Shown: in pieces, positions 1 to 10,732 of the stretch
How positions within the stretch are numbered: the stretch's first letter is position 1
How the letters are laid out: each line of letters opens with the position of its first letter
Origin: Acanthosepion esculentum
Lineage: Eukaryota; Mollusca; Cephalopoda; Sepiida; Sepiidae
Length of the DNA: 64,000 bases
Direction of reading: 5' to 3'
Assembly: GCA_964036315.1 (NCBI GenBank)
Contig: OZ038500.1
Location: forward strand, 53,445,282 to 53,509,281
Made by a program: the position numbers and the translations under genes
The notes under the pieces: generated by a model
Told to the model about the DNA's origin: nothing
Database searches by the model: none
What the model saw: the letters and a program-made list of their open reading frames with translations, nothing else

Positions 1-1189
1 ATAAAAAATTTCTCATTACAACATATTACAACATGAGTTGTACTTTTATTGGAGCCCTGATAAAAATACAAATTTAAATTCCCTAATGTTTTCACTCTGG
101 TGGATTGTAATAAACTGGAAATTAAAACCAAGAAAGGTCCATCAGAGAAGTTATTTTCCATCTAAAAGTCAGCTCAACATTCCATAAAAAATAAAATTAT
201 TTTTCAGCCAATGAAAACTTTTAAAAATAAAGGACACTTTCTGGATAACTGTATTTAGCTATGCCATTTTGTCCAAGTCTTGACAAAGAGAACGTTGACC
301 ACTTTAAAACTCAGCTGATAATAGTTGGAAAGAACATTTCAAGTCAAATTTTATTGTGCTCATCTTTTTAATATTTACAAACCTACTTTGAAATGTATTT
401 GATTTCAGGAACTTTAAGCTTACAAGTAGAATCAATACAAAAAATATTTTCTTCCTGACACACATAAGAAAGCAACATTGACAAATTTTTAATACATTTC
501 TCTTTATCACAAATGTTTGAAAATCTGAAGAGCATACATAATGGAGACAAATAAATTTCTTATTTGTTGATGTAATTTTTTTCTGTTTTTTGCCATCCAA
601 CTACAAATATTCAAAAGCCCCAATTCAACAAGGCCCATTTCTCAAATGCAGCAGATGTACACCAAGCATTCAAAAGCTAGTGGCCTTTTTACATTTAAAG
701 CTCGGTAAAAACTTGGTAACTATCACAAAGCCATTAGACAGAGGGTGGCAATACATTCATTTCATCTTTAGAACTGAGTTTGTATTATGACTTAATCAAT
801 TCCTACACTTGTTAATTCTTATAAAAAGAAATCTCTAAACCCAAAAACAAGTGAACCTTCCTTCCTTTTTTTTTTTTAAACACCTGCTCAGCAATACACA
901 AATAAAGAATTACACTCGTCACACTTTTTCAAAAAATAAGAGATTAACTGCTTAAGATAGTTTTATTTACTTTGTATATCTGAAGTTGCTGACTGCAGCT
1001 TAGGGTCTACAGAATCTTTTTGTTTCTTTTTTTTTTTTACATGCAGTTAGGTCAGGAATTCTTCACTGCACCTAGTAATATGTATCTCATGATGAACATA
1101 TCCAACAAGGTACCCAAATGATCTCCTAGATCAAGACAACCAAACATAAGTTATCAGATATAATGGTTTACAAATATGTTTATTCTCAC
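1..1189. other. TMEM67 intron, no gene seen
   Basis: AT-rich sequence on the 3' side of the last recognisable meckelin exon. Both strands were read for the expected continuation of meckelin (juxtamembrane helix and last membrane segment) and it is not here, so that part lies beyond the left edge. There are short poly-T runs and no convincing exon or complete repeat. Confidence 0.6.
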
Positions 1190-1398
1190 CTCTTCCCGAC
1201 GCATCATTTCAAGTAGATTCTTAAAGTCTGTATCAGCCTGTCTATGCACAGATTTACCATGGATGTAATAGCCAAACAACAAATGGTCCATGATGAAGAG
1301 GCTAATGTTACTGATGGAACACAGATCTACATATTGTTGAACTTTGTCTTCAATGAATCGCTCATAAAAAACAATCATGAACAGCCACTGGCAAAATG
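1190..1398 (-). CDS. TMEM67: TMEM67 exon (last membrane-proximal segment in window)
   Basis: The minus-strand translation contains FYERFIEDKVQQYVDLCSIS, then NISLF and FGYYIHGKSVH. These are among the most conserved stretches of meckelin, just after a membrane helix (QWLFMIVFYERF). The acceptor is a T-rich tract ending TTTTAG and the donor is GAG|GTGAGA. The exon enters with 2 nt that complete the codon begun in the 2693-3116 exon and leaves in phase 0. Length is 209 nt. In human meckelin the chain continues into a cytosolic segment and a final membrane region, which should lie to the left of this window. The open frame runs on past the donor into intron and was trimmed there. Confidence 0.93.
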
Positions 1399-2692
1399 CT
1401 AAAATAAAAATAAAAAGCAAGACTTGTTAAAAGCAAAAATCAATTCTTTATCAGATTTCAACCATTTTTTTTTAATATTCAATACAATATTATAAATATT
1501 GTTAACAAAAGGTATCAATAATTATTGCAGGTATCTGACTTAACTCTCTTAAAGTAACTGGGAGATATCAGCCAAAGCATGGATCTCCAGTGACAAGATT
1601 ATCACTAGATCTTCTCTTTTAGCACAATGACATGGTATAGGATATAAAATTCTATATTTTATAACCAATAAGTGAAGCCCAAATAAGTAAGAAATGACCA
1701 CGCACAAATAGGATCAGAATCACTCAAACAAAAACTTTTTAACAAATCAATAATAAAAATAGGATCCAAAATTAAATAAGTCGTTTCTGGAATTTGAATA
1801 GACAGTATAGTCACTTGCTATGTTTCTGGCTACATCTATAAACATCCATCTTAAATTCTCTCGTTAGTATGACAACACCTCAATCAGCAACGACTATATG
1901 CCATTCAAAGGAATATTCACACAACTCAAAGAAATTTGAACTTTGTTTTTTTACGACCAGAACAAACACAATGTTTACTATGTAAAAACAAATGTTAATG
2001 TGTACATAAATATATGATTATTTCAATCTGGTCTTCCTTTTTGCCTATGTAAAAAATCATTTCTTCACATTATGTTGTATTTGTGGGCATGACATTCAGA
2101 TTTTAATTTTTCACTTTTAATCAATGTAGACTGACTCTACAATGGTTTTGTTGTTTATTATTTAGATTAATATTAAGTCAGTATTTATTAATAATACCAT
2201 AGGGCCATCTCCCAAGATAGAGTGATTTGTTTTCTACAGCTTATCAAAACTTTGCAGGTTATTTAAAGCCAGAAAATATTTTTTAGATTGTAAGAATTTG
2301 GGGAGGGAGATAATAATGATTTAATGATAAAAGTCTTACTAATTAACTCATAGCTGGGGGAAGAAGAGGTGGATTTATACCTTTCCCAAGGGTATTTGCA
2401 TGTAAGTGAACATAACAACCCAACTAAAATTGAAACTTGGCCCACTGATTAACAATTCCAAACTATTATCCATTACACCACCCACACATCCAAGTTTACA
2501 GTACCTGGTACCTCCAAGTGGTCACCCATCAAAGTACTGACCGGGCTTGATGCTGATTTGATCATACGGGAACTGGTGTTTCAATGCTATATGACTATAA
2601 ACTCATCTCCCAAGAAAGTGACTATAGTTTAAACTAAAAAAAAGTAAGACATAGTATAAATAATAAGAAAGAAAGAACTGGTTATTACTCAC
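1399..2692. other. TMEM67 intron, mostly unassigned
   Basis: Intron between two strongly conserved meckelin exons. It holds the SINE-like copy listed at 2216-2625. From 1399 to 2215 I see only AT-rich unique-looking sequence with no exon-like frame. Confidence 0.6.
2216..2625 (-). repeat. Dispersed tRNA-derived SINE-like repeat, copy 1
   Basis: About 400 bp repeated at 63312-63715 with clear similarity. Shared blocks include TTATTTAAAGCCAGAAA, a GAAGAGGTGGATT block, a TTTCCCAAGGGTATTTGCA block and the final GTTTCAA segment. On the minus strand it carries a tRNA-like B box (GTTTCAATTTT here, GTTTCAATTCC in the better copy), which suggests a tRNA-derived SINE. Fragments of the same family appear near 12955 and 14270 in the other orientation. 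Confidence 0.6.
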
Positions 2693-3116
2693 CAACAATT
2701 AGATAGATTGTAGAAGCCAGTGTAAACCTGAACATCAGGTTTTGTGGAATGAAAAGGTCCGTCTCATCAGCTGTCAGACTAAGGCTAGGGTTGTTCTTGG
2801 ACAAATTCTCAAAACCAACCACAATCAGAAAGTAGATAACTATCATCAATTGGAATGATGTATGTGTGCGTCGTATGGTTTGGATTTCATTCCATTCATT
2901 AGCCGCAAACAGTGTCCTCCATGCTGAGATAGGTGCATCTTTTTGCTGTCTAGTTGGGCGTTCCCAGTCAATGAAAAAGATGTCAATTGTGCACTGACGA
3001 AACATCAGATATAATAGGTCGAATAGTTTAAACACAAAAGCTATCACAATGTAGCTGGCATAAGTCTTTGTCAATGAACTCCCGAGTAGAGGCATTATGA
3101 CAACAATATCTTGACG
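2693..3116 (-). CDS. TMEM67: TMEM67 exon (polytopic membrane core)
   Basis: The longest exon here, 424 nt. It starts in phase 0 after TTTCAG and ends on 1 nt before GTGAGT. The translation includes MPLLGSS, a hydrophobic stretch ASYIVIAFVFKLFDLLYLMF, the signature TIDIFFIDWERP, then AWRTLFAANEWNEIQT. Two more hydrophobic stretches follow (FQLMIVIYFLIVVGF and FTLASTIYLIVG). FIDWERP and the ANEWNEIQT block are near-invariant in meckelins and make the assignment secure. The loop between WERP and AWRT is about a dozen residues shorter than in human. The methionine at 3095 is internal, not a start. Confidence 0.96.
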
Positions 3117-3235
3117 CTGAAATACAGTTTAATTAACATGAAAAAAAATTTTCTTTTTTAAAATTAACATATCAAGAAACATTCAAAATGTCAAAATATT
3201 AATAATTAGGACTATTTGAATAATGACAGAGTGTA

Positions 3236-3450
3236 CACATAGTGTAGTGATTATCAGCATGGAAAGTGAGTTTGGCATGTAGAGTTCAAATTCCAGCTAA
3301 GTCTGTTATATTTGCTTTCATACAAAAAATATGACTCCATTTCTTCTCCTCCTAGGTAGGGAATAATAGCAAATCAGACTGGGTCTTCTAGCTTTGATTG
3401 CCAAGAAGTCTAAGAGAAGGACAATATTGTATTCAAAACCAGTTGGGTAT
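3236..3450 (+). repeat. tRNA-derived SINE-like repeat (copy A)
   Basis: Similar to 14180-14345. Shared blocks include GTTCAAATTCCAGC against GTTCAAATTTCAGCC (a tRNA B-box-like motif), a T-rich stretch with TACAAA, and CAAGAAGTCTAAGAGAAGGACAA against CAACCAGTCTAAGAGAAGGACAA. The head (TAGTGATTATCAGC) could be a decayed A box. It sits in a TMEM67 intron next to a mariner relic. Confidence 0.55.
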
Positions 3451-3479
3451 AGGGAGTATACAGGGTTAACATACTATAC

Positions 3480-3960
3480 GAAGCTGTACACACAGATTGA
3501 CCTTGAACGCACTGTTATAATGTTGTTGCTCATTTCCATTGTTTATAGCAGTGCTTGGAAGGAAAGTGTGATCATTTCACCACGTCCCAGGTTCCATCAG
3601 TGACCATGGCTTGTGCATCAGTTTTTGGTCAAGTACAATATTTCCCCAGGTGTGACAACCACCATATTCTCCAGATCTTGTCCCTTGCTACTTTTTCCTT
3701 TTCAAAAATTAAATCCCATTTGAAAGAAGCAAGATTTCAAGATGTCAAGGAAATTAAAGAGAATGTGATGAGGCAGCTACTTATTATCCCAAAAAATGAG
3801 TTCCAGTAATGCTTCCATCAATGGAAATGATGCTGGATAAAGTGTGTGACTTCAGAAGGGGACTACTTTGAAGGAGATTAAATGTGAAATTGATATGTAT
3901 TGTAGATTTCTTTATATGACATCAGTCCTGATACTTTTTGATCAGAACTGATTTTATATC
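3480..3960 (+). pseudogene. mariner-type transposase, C-terminal relic
   Basis: The frame at about 3640-3810 reads KIKSHLKEARFQDVKEIKEN and PKNEFQ, followed in another frame by a GDYFEGD motif near 3855. This order is typical of the mariner transposase C terminus. The conserved block holding the third catalytic acidic residue is in a different frame (from 3659) and reads PPYSPDLVPCYFFLF, with Y where the catalytic D normally sits. Frame changes, the lost residue and the missing N-terminal half show a dead copy. Confidence 0.75.
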
Positions 3961-4130
3961 TTGTTATATCTCCATTTCCCTCCAGATTTGGTTGGTTGGT
4001 TGATTTTGTTTAGCAGCATATCAACCTCTATGGATTATTTAATGCTGAAATCTAAATATTTTGAACATAATTTTATGCTTTCAACTACAGATATCTTGTA
4101 CATCATTTTCAGAGTAAAAGGTATGTTTTT
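3961..4130 (+). repeat. Dispersed repeat, inverted copy at 24905-25065
   Basis: Both copies give nearly the same conceptual peptide (VGWLILFSxIST, then a LxSKSKYF block), and the DNA shares TTGGTTGGTTGATTTTGTTT. They lie in opposite orientation about 21 kb apart. The peptide similarity probably reflects DNA homology, not coding function. This copy directly follows the mariner relic and may be its downstream flank. Confidence 0.5.
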
Positions 4131-4309
4131 TAGATATATAGTTTGTAGATCATAAAATGTATTCTTGGTAATTTTACTATAAAAATGTATTTTTATATTT
4201 GTTTTTACTGTTGCATTGTCATTTTGCTATAAAATCGTATTGTTGCTCATTTTATTATAAAAATGTACTGTATGATAGTAAAGAAGTTGGCTCAATATGA
4301 TATTGATAT

Positions 4310-7190
4310 TAACTACACCTCTGAAACTCAGTTGAGTGGCAAGGACCAGCTAACAGAATCTGAGGTGGGTTACATTTTCTTTCAGAAGGATAATCCCAAG
4401 GGAGAGAAATGTGTGTAGGTTGTTGGCGTTGCTATTTATACCAAGTTAACCAAGCATCTTGAGCGGTCTCAAGGCAATAATAACAAAATCATGTTTCTTA
4501 GAGTACCTCTACCTTGCGATCATTATATGACAGTTTTCTCTATTTATACTTGAATTCTCACCGGTTCTGCAGAATCTATCATAACTTTCTACCAAGATCT
4601 CAGAATTGCCATTACAAAGGTTCCAAAAGCAGACAAGATTCTGATCCTTGGTGATTTCAATGCCATGGTTGGTAAGAATCACAAGACTTAGGAAGCATTG
4701 AGAAAGCACAGCCTTGGAAAAATGAACAATAATAGACTGCACCACCTTCAGCTTCAGCACTGAATTCAAACTGGTCATCTACAACTGCTTTTTCCATCTC
4801 AAAAAGTTGCCCATAAGGTTACTTGGATTCATTCAAGATCCAAACATGAGCACATTTTCAATTGCACCATTTGTCATAAGCAAGACCTTCAAGGTGTATG
4901 CATAGTTGAATGTGGAATGGACCATAGGTTGGTATGGGCAAGATGAAACTCTGCATCAAATGTAAAATAAGATATAATAGGATAAGGATTCACAAATATA
5001 TTGATGTTTCAAGGTTCAGAGACCTTGTTATTGCTGAGGATCTCCAAATGATATTCAAGGGTACTGAATTCAACAGTACCTGGGATAAGTTTAAGGCCAA
5101 GGTCTACAACACTAGTGTTGAAGTTTTTGGTCTCAGAAAGAGAAAACATTGAGATTGGTTTGATGAACATGATCCTGAGATAAATCATCTTTTGAAGGTA
5201 AAAAATGATGCTTCAGACAAACACTGTGAATCTTTGCTCCAATCCTTCAAAACACTAAATCATCATTTCAGCACAGAATCTGTCAGATGAAAAATCAGTG
5301 ATGGTGAGATATATTCTTGTAAGCTCAGAGTACTTACAAACAGAAGGACTCCAAAGCATTATATCACCTGATCACATTTATGATCCTATTCTAATCAAAG
5401 GATATGTCTGTTATTTTCAAGGACCTGGAGGGTATAAAGAAATGCTGGACTGAACATTTTATGGAACTTTTTTATAATCCATGGTATTTAATGAAGATAT
5501 CATCAATAACTTGCCTCAGTTGGATATCCTCAATGAGATGTGGGATCATCCTACTTAGAAAGAGGTCCAGAAAACAAAAGTAGTTAATACTGGGAAGGCA
5601 CCAGGTCTTAACAGTATTCCAGTCAAAATTTTACTTCACAGGTGCAACAAGCTTGCAGTAGAGATTCATTGTATGATTTCAGATATTTGTTTGAGTGCAC
5701 CTGTATCTCACGACTGGGTTGGTATGATACTTATTTCTTCATTTAAGGGGAAAGAGCCAAAATTGTTATGTGGGAACTGTCAGAGAATAAACCTGCTTCA
5801 AGAAGTGGGTAATGCTTTTTTAAAATTTCTACTTAACAGGCTTACAAGCTGGATTTTAACTCAAGTCATTCCTCAAACACAATGTTGATTCAAACCAGGA
5901 AGAGATACAATGGATATGATCTCAGCCCATCAACTGCAGGAGAAATGCAAAAAACATTGTGTTGCATTGTACTAGATCTTTATCAATCTAACCAAGACCT
6001 TTGAATCCATAAATATGGATGCTCTCTGGACTATTCTCAGTCATGTAGGACATCTTCCAGACATTGTAAAGACATTCAAACAACTTCATAGGGAGATGAA
6101 GTGGTGACTTCACTTCAATGGGTTTCTATTGGAACCCATAACCAATGACAATGGAATTAAGCAAGATGATATTCCTGCTCCAAATTTATTTCATCTTCTT
6201 TGCAATGGCTCTCACATAGGCTTTCCAAGATTGCAAAGTCAGTGTGATCTGCATTTCAGGACCATGGATAATATCTTTGACTTGACTCATTTCAAAGTTA
6301 AATCAAAAACTTTCCAGTTATTTTATAGTTATGCAATGCTGACAATGTAGACCTTATTGTCATACCAAAAAGGACATGCAAATCATAATGGATCATTATC
6401 AATCTTAAAATCAAAAAAGCCAGCAAAACCTTTGGTAAATTGGATTGCCAGGTCTGGTCAGGCAGAGACATCTCAGTTGACACTAAGATCAGTGTTTACA
6501 AATTGTGTTTCCTAACTGTTCTCCTGTACTCTTCAGAGATACAGACTATATATTGCCATTGTGTCAAAACCTTGGAAATATTACATCAAAAGTGCTTTAC
6601 ATGTATCTTAAACATCAAGTAGCAGTCTTTTACACCAGACAGTTGTTCTGCAACAGGCCAAAATACTTAACACAGAGAAACTGCTCATTCGCAATCAACA
6701 GTGCTGGGCAGGACATTTTTGGAAGAGGAGAAATTGCTTAAGCACCTGTTTTTCTTGATATGCACCCCAGAAACAAACCCAAGAAACATTTCAAGGATGT
6801 TGTTAAAGACAACCTGAAAAAATCTTGAAATTAGTGTCAAAAAATATGTTTGGTTGAAGAAAGCTAGCTTTTGATGGCTACAATCGCTTTGAGGTTAAAA
6901 GAAATGAGCATTCAAAGTTGAAAAGAGTTCTTAGGAAAGGTGATATAAACTTGGTCCCAGAAAACATTCTTTCTGACTTTGTATGCAACATCTGCAGGAA
7001 GGTTGCTCTATCTCCATGTCAGATTTGCTTGTCATTGAAAATTAGCAGTCTAATCTACAACTATGTAGATGTCCTATTTGACAGGCCTGCAGGGTACTTA
7101 TGTTAGTTTTGTGATAAAATTTACAGATTTGCCACTGGGCTGAAGCTGCACATGAGGAAAAATTACTTTCAAAACACTCCAAAAGTTTTT
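4310..7190 (+). mobile_element. Degenerate APE-type LINE, near full-length pol
   Basis: Pieces of one non-LTR retrotransposon polyprotein in order but in shifting frames. Endonuclease: KADKILILGDFNAMVGKN near 4640 and a WIHSRSKHEH block near 4840. Pre-RT: NTGKAPGLNSIP near 5590. RT: QTQCxFKPGRDTMDMISAHQ near 5880 and INLTKTFESINMDALW near 5985; the YADD-type catalytic box region near 6320 is not intact. RT thumb: VYKLCFLTVLLYSSE near 6495. Connection: LIRNQQCWAGHF near 6685. Tail: zinc-finger-like CNIC and LKLHMR motifs at 6985-7160. Many stops and frameshifts; inactive. The 3' half of a related element is at 58185-59340 on the other strand. Confidence 0.82.
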
Positions 7191-7277
7191 CAGGTGTCAC
7201 ATATATAAAAACTCATCTGTGGGCATATGGTCACTCAACTCAATGTTGAAGAGATAGCTTTCTGTTAAGAAGTGGCA

Positions 7278-7279
<2 letters not shown>

Positions 7280-7312
<33 letters not shown>
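7280..7312. repeat. (TA)n microsatellite
   Basis: About 16 TA dinucleotides at the 3' end of the LINE, a common place for simple-repeat tails. Confidence 0.9.
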
Positions 7313-7316
<4 letters not shown>

Positions 7317-7932
7317 TTGCTAAGAATGTCAAAATCTAGTATATGTATCTAGAAAGTAAAACAAATTTTTAAAGAAGATCACAAAATGAATGAGTATTTA
7401 CCAAATTGTGTAACCAGTAATAGATACCAAGTTTCAAATTCCACATTACATGCAGAAATTAATATATACAAATATATTTATACTATTTACACAAATATAT
7501 TTTTGTTGAAAGATAAACTAAAACAGGCAGAGAAAAAGCCCATAGATTGAACATGAAATTGCAATAAGCTAAAATATTAATAGGCTGGAAAAAAATAATG
7601 TAATGTCTTTTTTTATTCAAAAGCAAGTTTTCTTCTTAATGTCATATCCCTTCTTGATGTAGGAAATTATGGTTCACCACAGGTTTCTTTTCTTTATTAT
7701 CCATGAATAAAGTTATCCATGACCGAGACCAGTCAATGCTGTTATTTAACCCATATCTTTTGGAAAAAGACCTTTCCCAAAAACAATTGTGTCAAATTGA
7801 ACACAACAGACTAGACCAAAATTTGAACTAAGCTTGCAGTTTCTACTTTCTGCACCAGTAACCATTACTCCACCCATACATCCGACATGTACCAACCTCA
7901 TAATAATAGTTTAATATATTGGATTTACTTAC
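7313..7932. other. TMEM67 intron, nothing recognised
   Basis: AT-rich sequence between the LINE relic and the next meckelin exon. No coding frame or named repeat could be supported. Confidence 0.5.
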
Positions 7933-8187
7933 CTTGAAGAATACCAAAAAATAGAGACCAATTCCTAAGATGTTAATGAAGAAGATGTTGCTAAGAGAAG
8001 CACACACATTAAATAAAAGGTTGATCAATGTAGCAAAGTCAATGGCAATACGCCCAGCTCTCTTTGACCAAATCCATGTGTTCAAGCATGCCCATAGCAC
8101 ACCGAGGCCACTAAGGGTTCCAATTGCTGTGTCTATATTTCTTTGGATATTTGCCTCATTTTGAATATATTCACTCTGAAAAGACAC
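7933..8187 (-). CDS. TMEM67: TMEM67 exon (first membrane helices)
   Basis: 255 nt, phase 0 at both ends. The start was chosen at CTTCTTTTCAG|GTGTC because that gives VSFQSEYIQNEANIQ, which aligns with the juxtamembrane segment of human meckelin. A second AG 12 nt further on (TTTTCAG|AGTGAA) would keep frame but drop four residues. After it come TAIGTLSGLGVLWACLNTW (first membrane helix), a polar loop SKRAGRIAIDFATL, and LSNIFFINILGIGLYFLVFF (second and third hydrophobic stretches). The NxFFIxxxGxGLYxLxFFK pattern is diagnostic of meckelin. The donor is AAG|GTAAGT. Confidence 0.95.
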
Positions 8188-8319
8188 CTGAAAAGAAGAT
8201 AGCCAAACAAAACTCAGTTGAAATTTGATCAATAATATATGACATAATTATTTTGCTTTGATGTGCTCTCTTGTTGAATAACTCATCAATCCTTGTCCTA
8301 AACCCTACCCTAAATACAG

Positions 8320-8765
8320 AAAAATGGTATCAATCCTGACCTGTCATCTCAGTTTCAATCACTTTCCCACCACTGTAACATAACTTCCCTGTGCTTTCTC
8401 TATAAATATTTTCATGACAATTGTTCTGACGAGCTTTCCTCTATGGTAACTCACCTTCTTGAATTTAAGTGTAGTACTTGATTGGCAACTAGGTCTCAAA
8501 ATTTTACTGTTGAAATTGGTAAGTGTATGCATAAGTCCTTTCTTCTCTCACACTTCTTGCCTACGGAACTTTCTCCCAGCTTCCTGCTTTCCTGTCAACT
8601 ATGATCTTCAAAAATTTAAATGCAGTATCAATCGTCATCATCTGTCTCCTTGAATTTTATCATTTTTATTGTCCTTTCTTCTCAGTAACATTTTCTCAGT
8701 TTCTTTCACTTTCAGTATCCCCTTGTGTCTTAGTGGCTTTATCACCTTGCTTAGGGAAAAATGAT
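8320..8765 (+). mobile_element. LINE 3'-end fragment (jockey-like family)
   Basis: Matches the 3' end of the copy at 60668-61245. Shared blocks are TTTCAATCATTTTCCCACC-like at 8355, TATAAATATTTTCATG near 8401, GATCTTCAAAAATTTAAATG near 8600, and the common 3' tail (GTGTCTTAGTGGCTTTATCA, then CCTTGCTTAGGG) near 8725. The encoded peptide is the C-terminal end of an RT ORF, around FL.NFLPASCFP. It has stops and small indels and is 5'-truncated, as LINE copies often are. Confidence 0.75.
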
Positions 8766-9154
8766 TTTTAAAAGAATTTACAGGGGAAATACAAAAAGAA
8801 AATGAAACAAAGTTGATAGATATTTTGTCTCGACTCATTTGTCAACAGCAAAATAAATATCAAGACACTGCTGTGTAATGGATGTTAAAAGCTGTCATGT
8901 TGTTCGTATTCATACCTCTTGTGATTTTACTTTTAAAATTTCTCTCTCCTAAAATGTATCAACCAGTTTAACTAAATGCAGTCAGTTACATACAATATAT
9001 ACCACCATTGAATGTAGCAACATATATGCTCTTTGTTAAACCCTTTATTTTAACTGGTTAATATGCTTTACTTACATTTTGAAACATTAAACTTTCTTAA
9101 TAACATCATCTGTAAACTTTGACATTACTTCATTTGTCAAAAATATAAGGAAAA

Positions 9155-9675
9155 ATCTTCTTGAAAATAATTTTTGTAATTAGCATTCTTAGATCATAAT
9201 ACTTGTCAGAATTGAAAAATATTGATTTTTATCATTTTATAAAGGGGTTCCTGTTTATAATATCAATACAGTGTAAAATCAGTCACTGACTTTTTACAGG
9301 ATTATTGAACTTAAACAAAAACAGACGTTTTTTAAAGACAGACATAAATAATTATTATCCCCAATGTTTGTGCATGTACTTCAGAAAAAATCCTTCCCCA
9401 CAAGTTTTTAAAATTCAGAAAATTAAAAAAAACAAATAAAAAAATATGCAAATATCAATAATGTAAGCACACTTTCAGACTTGACATTTTTAAATAACCC
9501 AATAATTCTTTAAACATCAGAGATCGGTTTTACACTATGTCTATATTATGAACAGGACCCCCATTGCAAATAAATAAAAAAAAATCAATCTTTCTATATT
9601 CTGACAAATGCCATGGATTGTGGATGGTTTAATGAATGCTAATCTACAAAAATTATTCCCCATAATGTTTTCTCT
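9155..9675. mobile_element. Foldback (inverted-repeat) element
   Basis: Two inverted arms face each other. The left arm (about 9155-9305) carries GAAAATAATTTTTGTAATTAG, CTTGTCAGAAT and GGGGTTCCTGTTTATAATAT. The right arm (about 9500-9675) contains the reverse complements of the same blocks, with small differences. The centre (about 200 bp) is AT-rich and non-coding. No transposase is present, so it is likely a non-autonomous DNA element. Confidence 0.55.
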
Positions 9676-9757
9676 ATTTTTAACGAGTAGCCATTAAGTC
9701 TAATGATGATCAAAGTAGTGATTCCCATAAAACAATTCATATGAATCATACTCATAC

Positions 9758-9906
9758 TTGCACTTTGCCGTTCACGTTGGCATCATCACTATGGACTTCT
9801 GCATAAGAAATTTTCAGATAAGGGGTGAAAATGTTGCCATCTTTTTCTGGCTGGAGTTGAATGACAAGAGTTATGGAAGAGACATAACGAAGGTATTCAG
9901 CACGAT
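9758..9906 (-). CDS. TMEM67: TMEM67 exon (ectodomain, pre-membrane)
   Basis: 149 nt. It enters with 2 nt after TTTGCAG and leaves in phase 0 before GTATGA. The translation reads AEYLRYVSSITLVIQLQPE, then KDGNIFTPYLKISYAEV and SDDANVNGKVQ. This lines up with the human stretch where an aliphatic strand is followed by NGNIYPPL and a DAN motif, just before the first membrane helix. Phase agrees with both neighbouring exons. Confidence 0.88.
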
Positions 9907-9961
9907 CTGCAAATATAAAATGCCAGCATCTAAATATCTACAAAATAAAATGATTGAGTAA

Positions 9962-10654
9962 TTATTCCTTACACTAATAAAATATATAATAAGATATATG
10001 GTCATTTTTTTAGTACAGTTGATAGTGTACCTACTAGATATAGGTCATATTTTATCCAAAAAAGAAACCGCTTGATATTGAATGTCAGCCAATGGATTAA
10101 ATAGCAAAGCAGACGACTCTATAGCTGTGGTTAGCAAGGACAACTCTGCATGACATAGTTGCAGTTTAAACCACAGGTTGTCTGTGTGGGTATTAAAGAA
10201 ACACAAGTGGGTTTCAACCGATGGGCATGCTTGGAAACATACAGCCATGCTGAAGATGAGAAATTTAACATTGAAACAGTTCTGATGAAATACTAAAAAT
10301 ACAAAATAAAATAAAATTCATACAAAAATTACATCACTTATATTCTATCACTTTCACTGACAATATCTCCAAAGGTTATCATATAAGGTTTATAAATCCA
10401 TCAAAAGGTATAAATAGAAATTCATCCATAAAAGTAGATAATTTTTTCATCCCAATTACTCTGTACTTATTCAGAAAGAAATGAGTCAAAAGATTTTGTG
10501 CTAAAAAGAAAATACATTTTCATGAAAAGTTAAAAAAACAATCCTATTGCCCATAAAAGTGCAGAATGAAACACAAATTCTGTAAAAATAAATCTACTGT
10601 ATCCACAACAATAAAGCATTAATGTATTAAGTGAAAACAAAATCAATAACTTAC
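9962..10654. other. TMEM67 intron, nothing recognised
   Basis: Short intron sequence with no repeat I can name. A minus-strand open frame near 10045-10248 shows no family resemblance and no splice context, so it is not called. Confidence 0.5.
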
Positions 10655-10732
10655 CTGGAGACAAAGTGTTTTTTGTAGCCACATTGTCCACCAAAAAGAA
10701 TCTTCGGGTTAATAACCAGTTATCAATATTAC
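10655..10732 (-). CDS. TMEM67: TMEM67 exon (WLLTRRFFLVD block)
   Basis: 78 nt, split phase at both ends (2 nt in, 1 nt out). The translation NIDNWLLTRRFFLVDNVATK matches the very conserved K/NWLLTRRxFLVDxV of meckelin. Acceptor ATTATAG, donor CCAG|GTAAGT. The codons completed at both ends agree with the flanking exons. Confidence 0.93.

Noticed and set aside
304..600. 98-codon minus-strand frame near the left edge as the TMEM67 C terminus
   Set aside because: Does not resemble the meckelin C-terminal segment and starts far from any splice signal in phase.
8176..8187. Second acceptor AG inside the TMEM67 exon
   Set aside because: In frame and possible, but the upstream AG has the better pyrimidine tract and restores conserved residues VSFQ.
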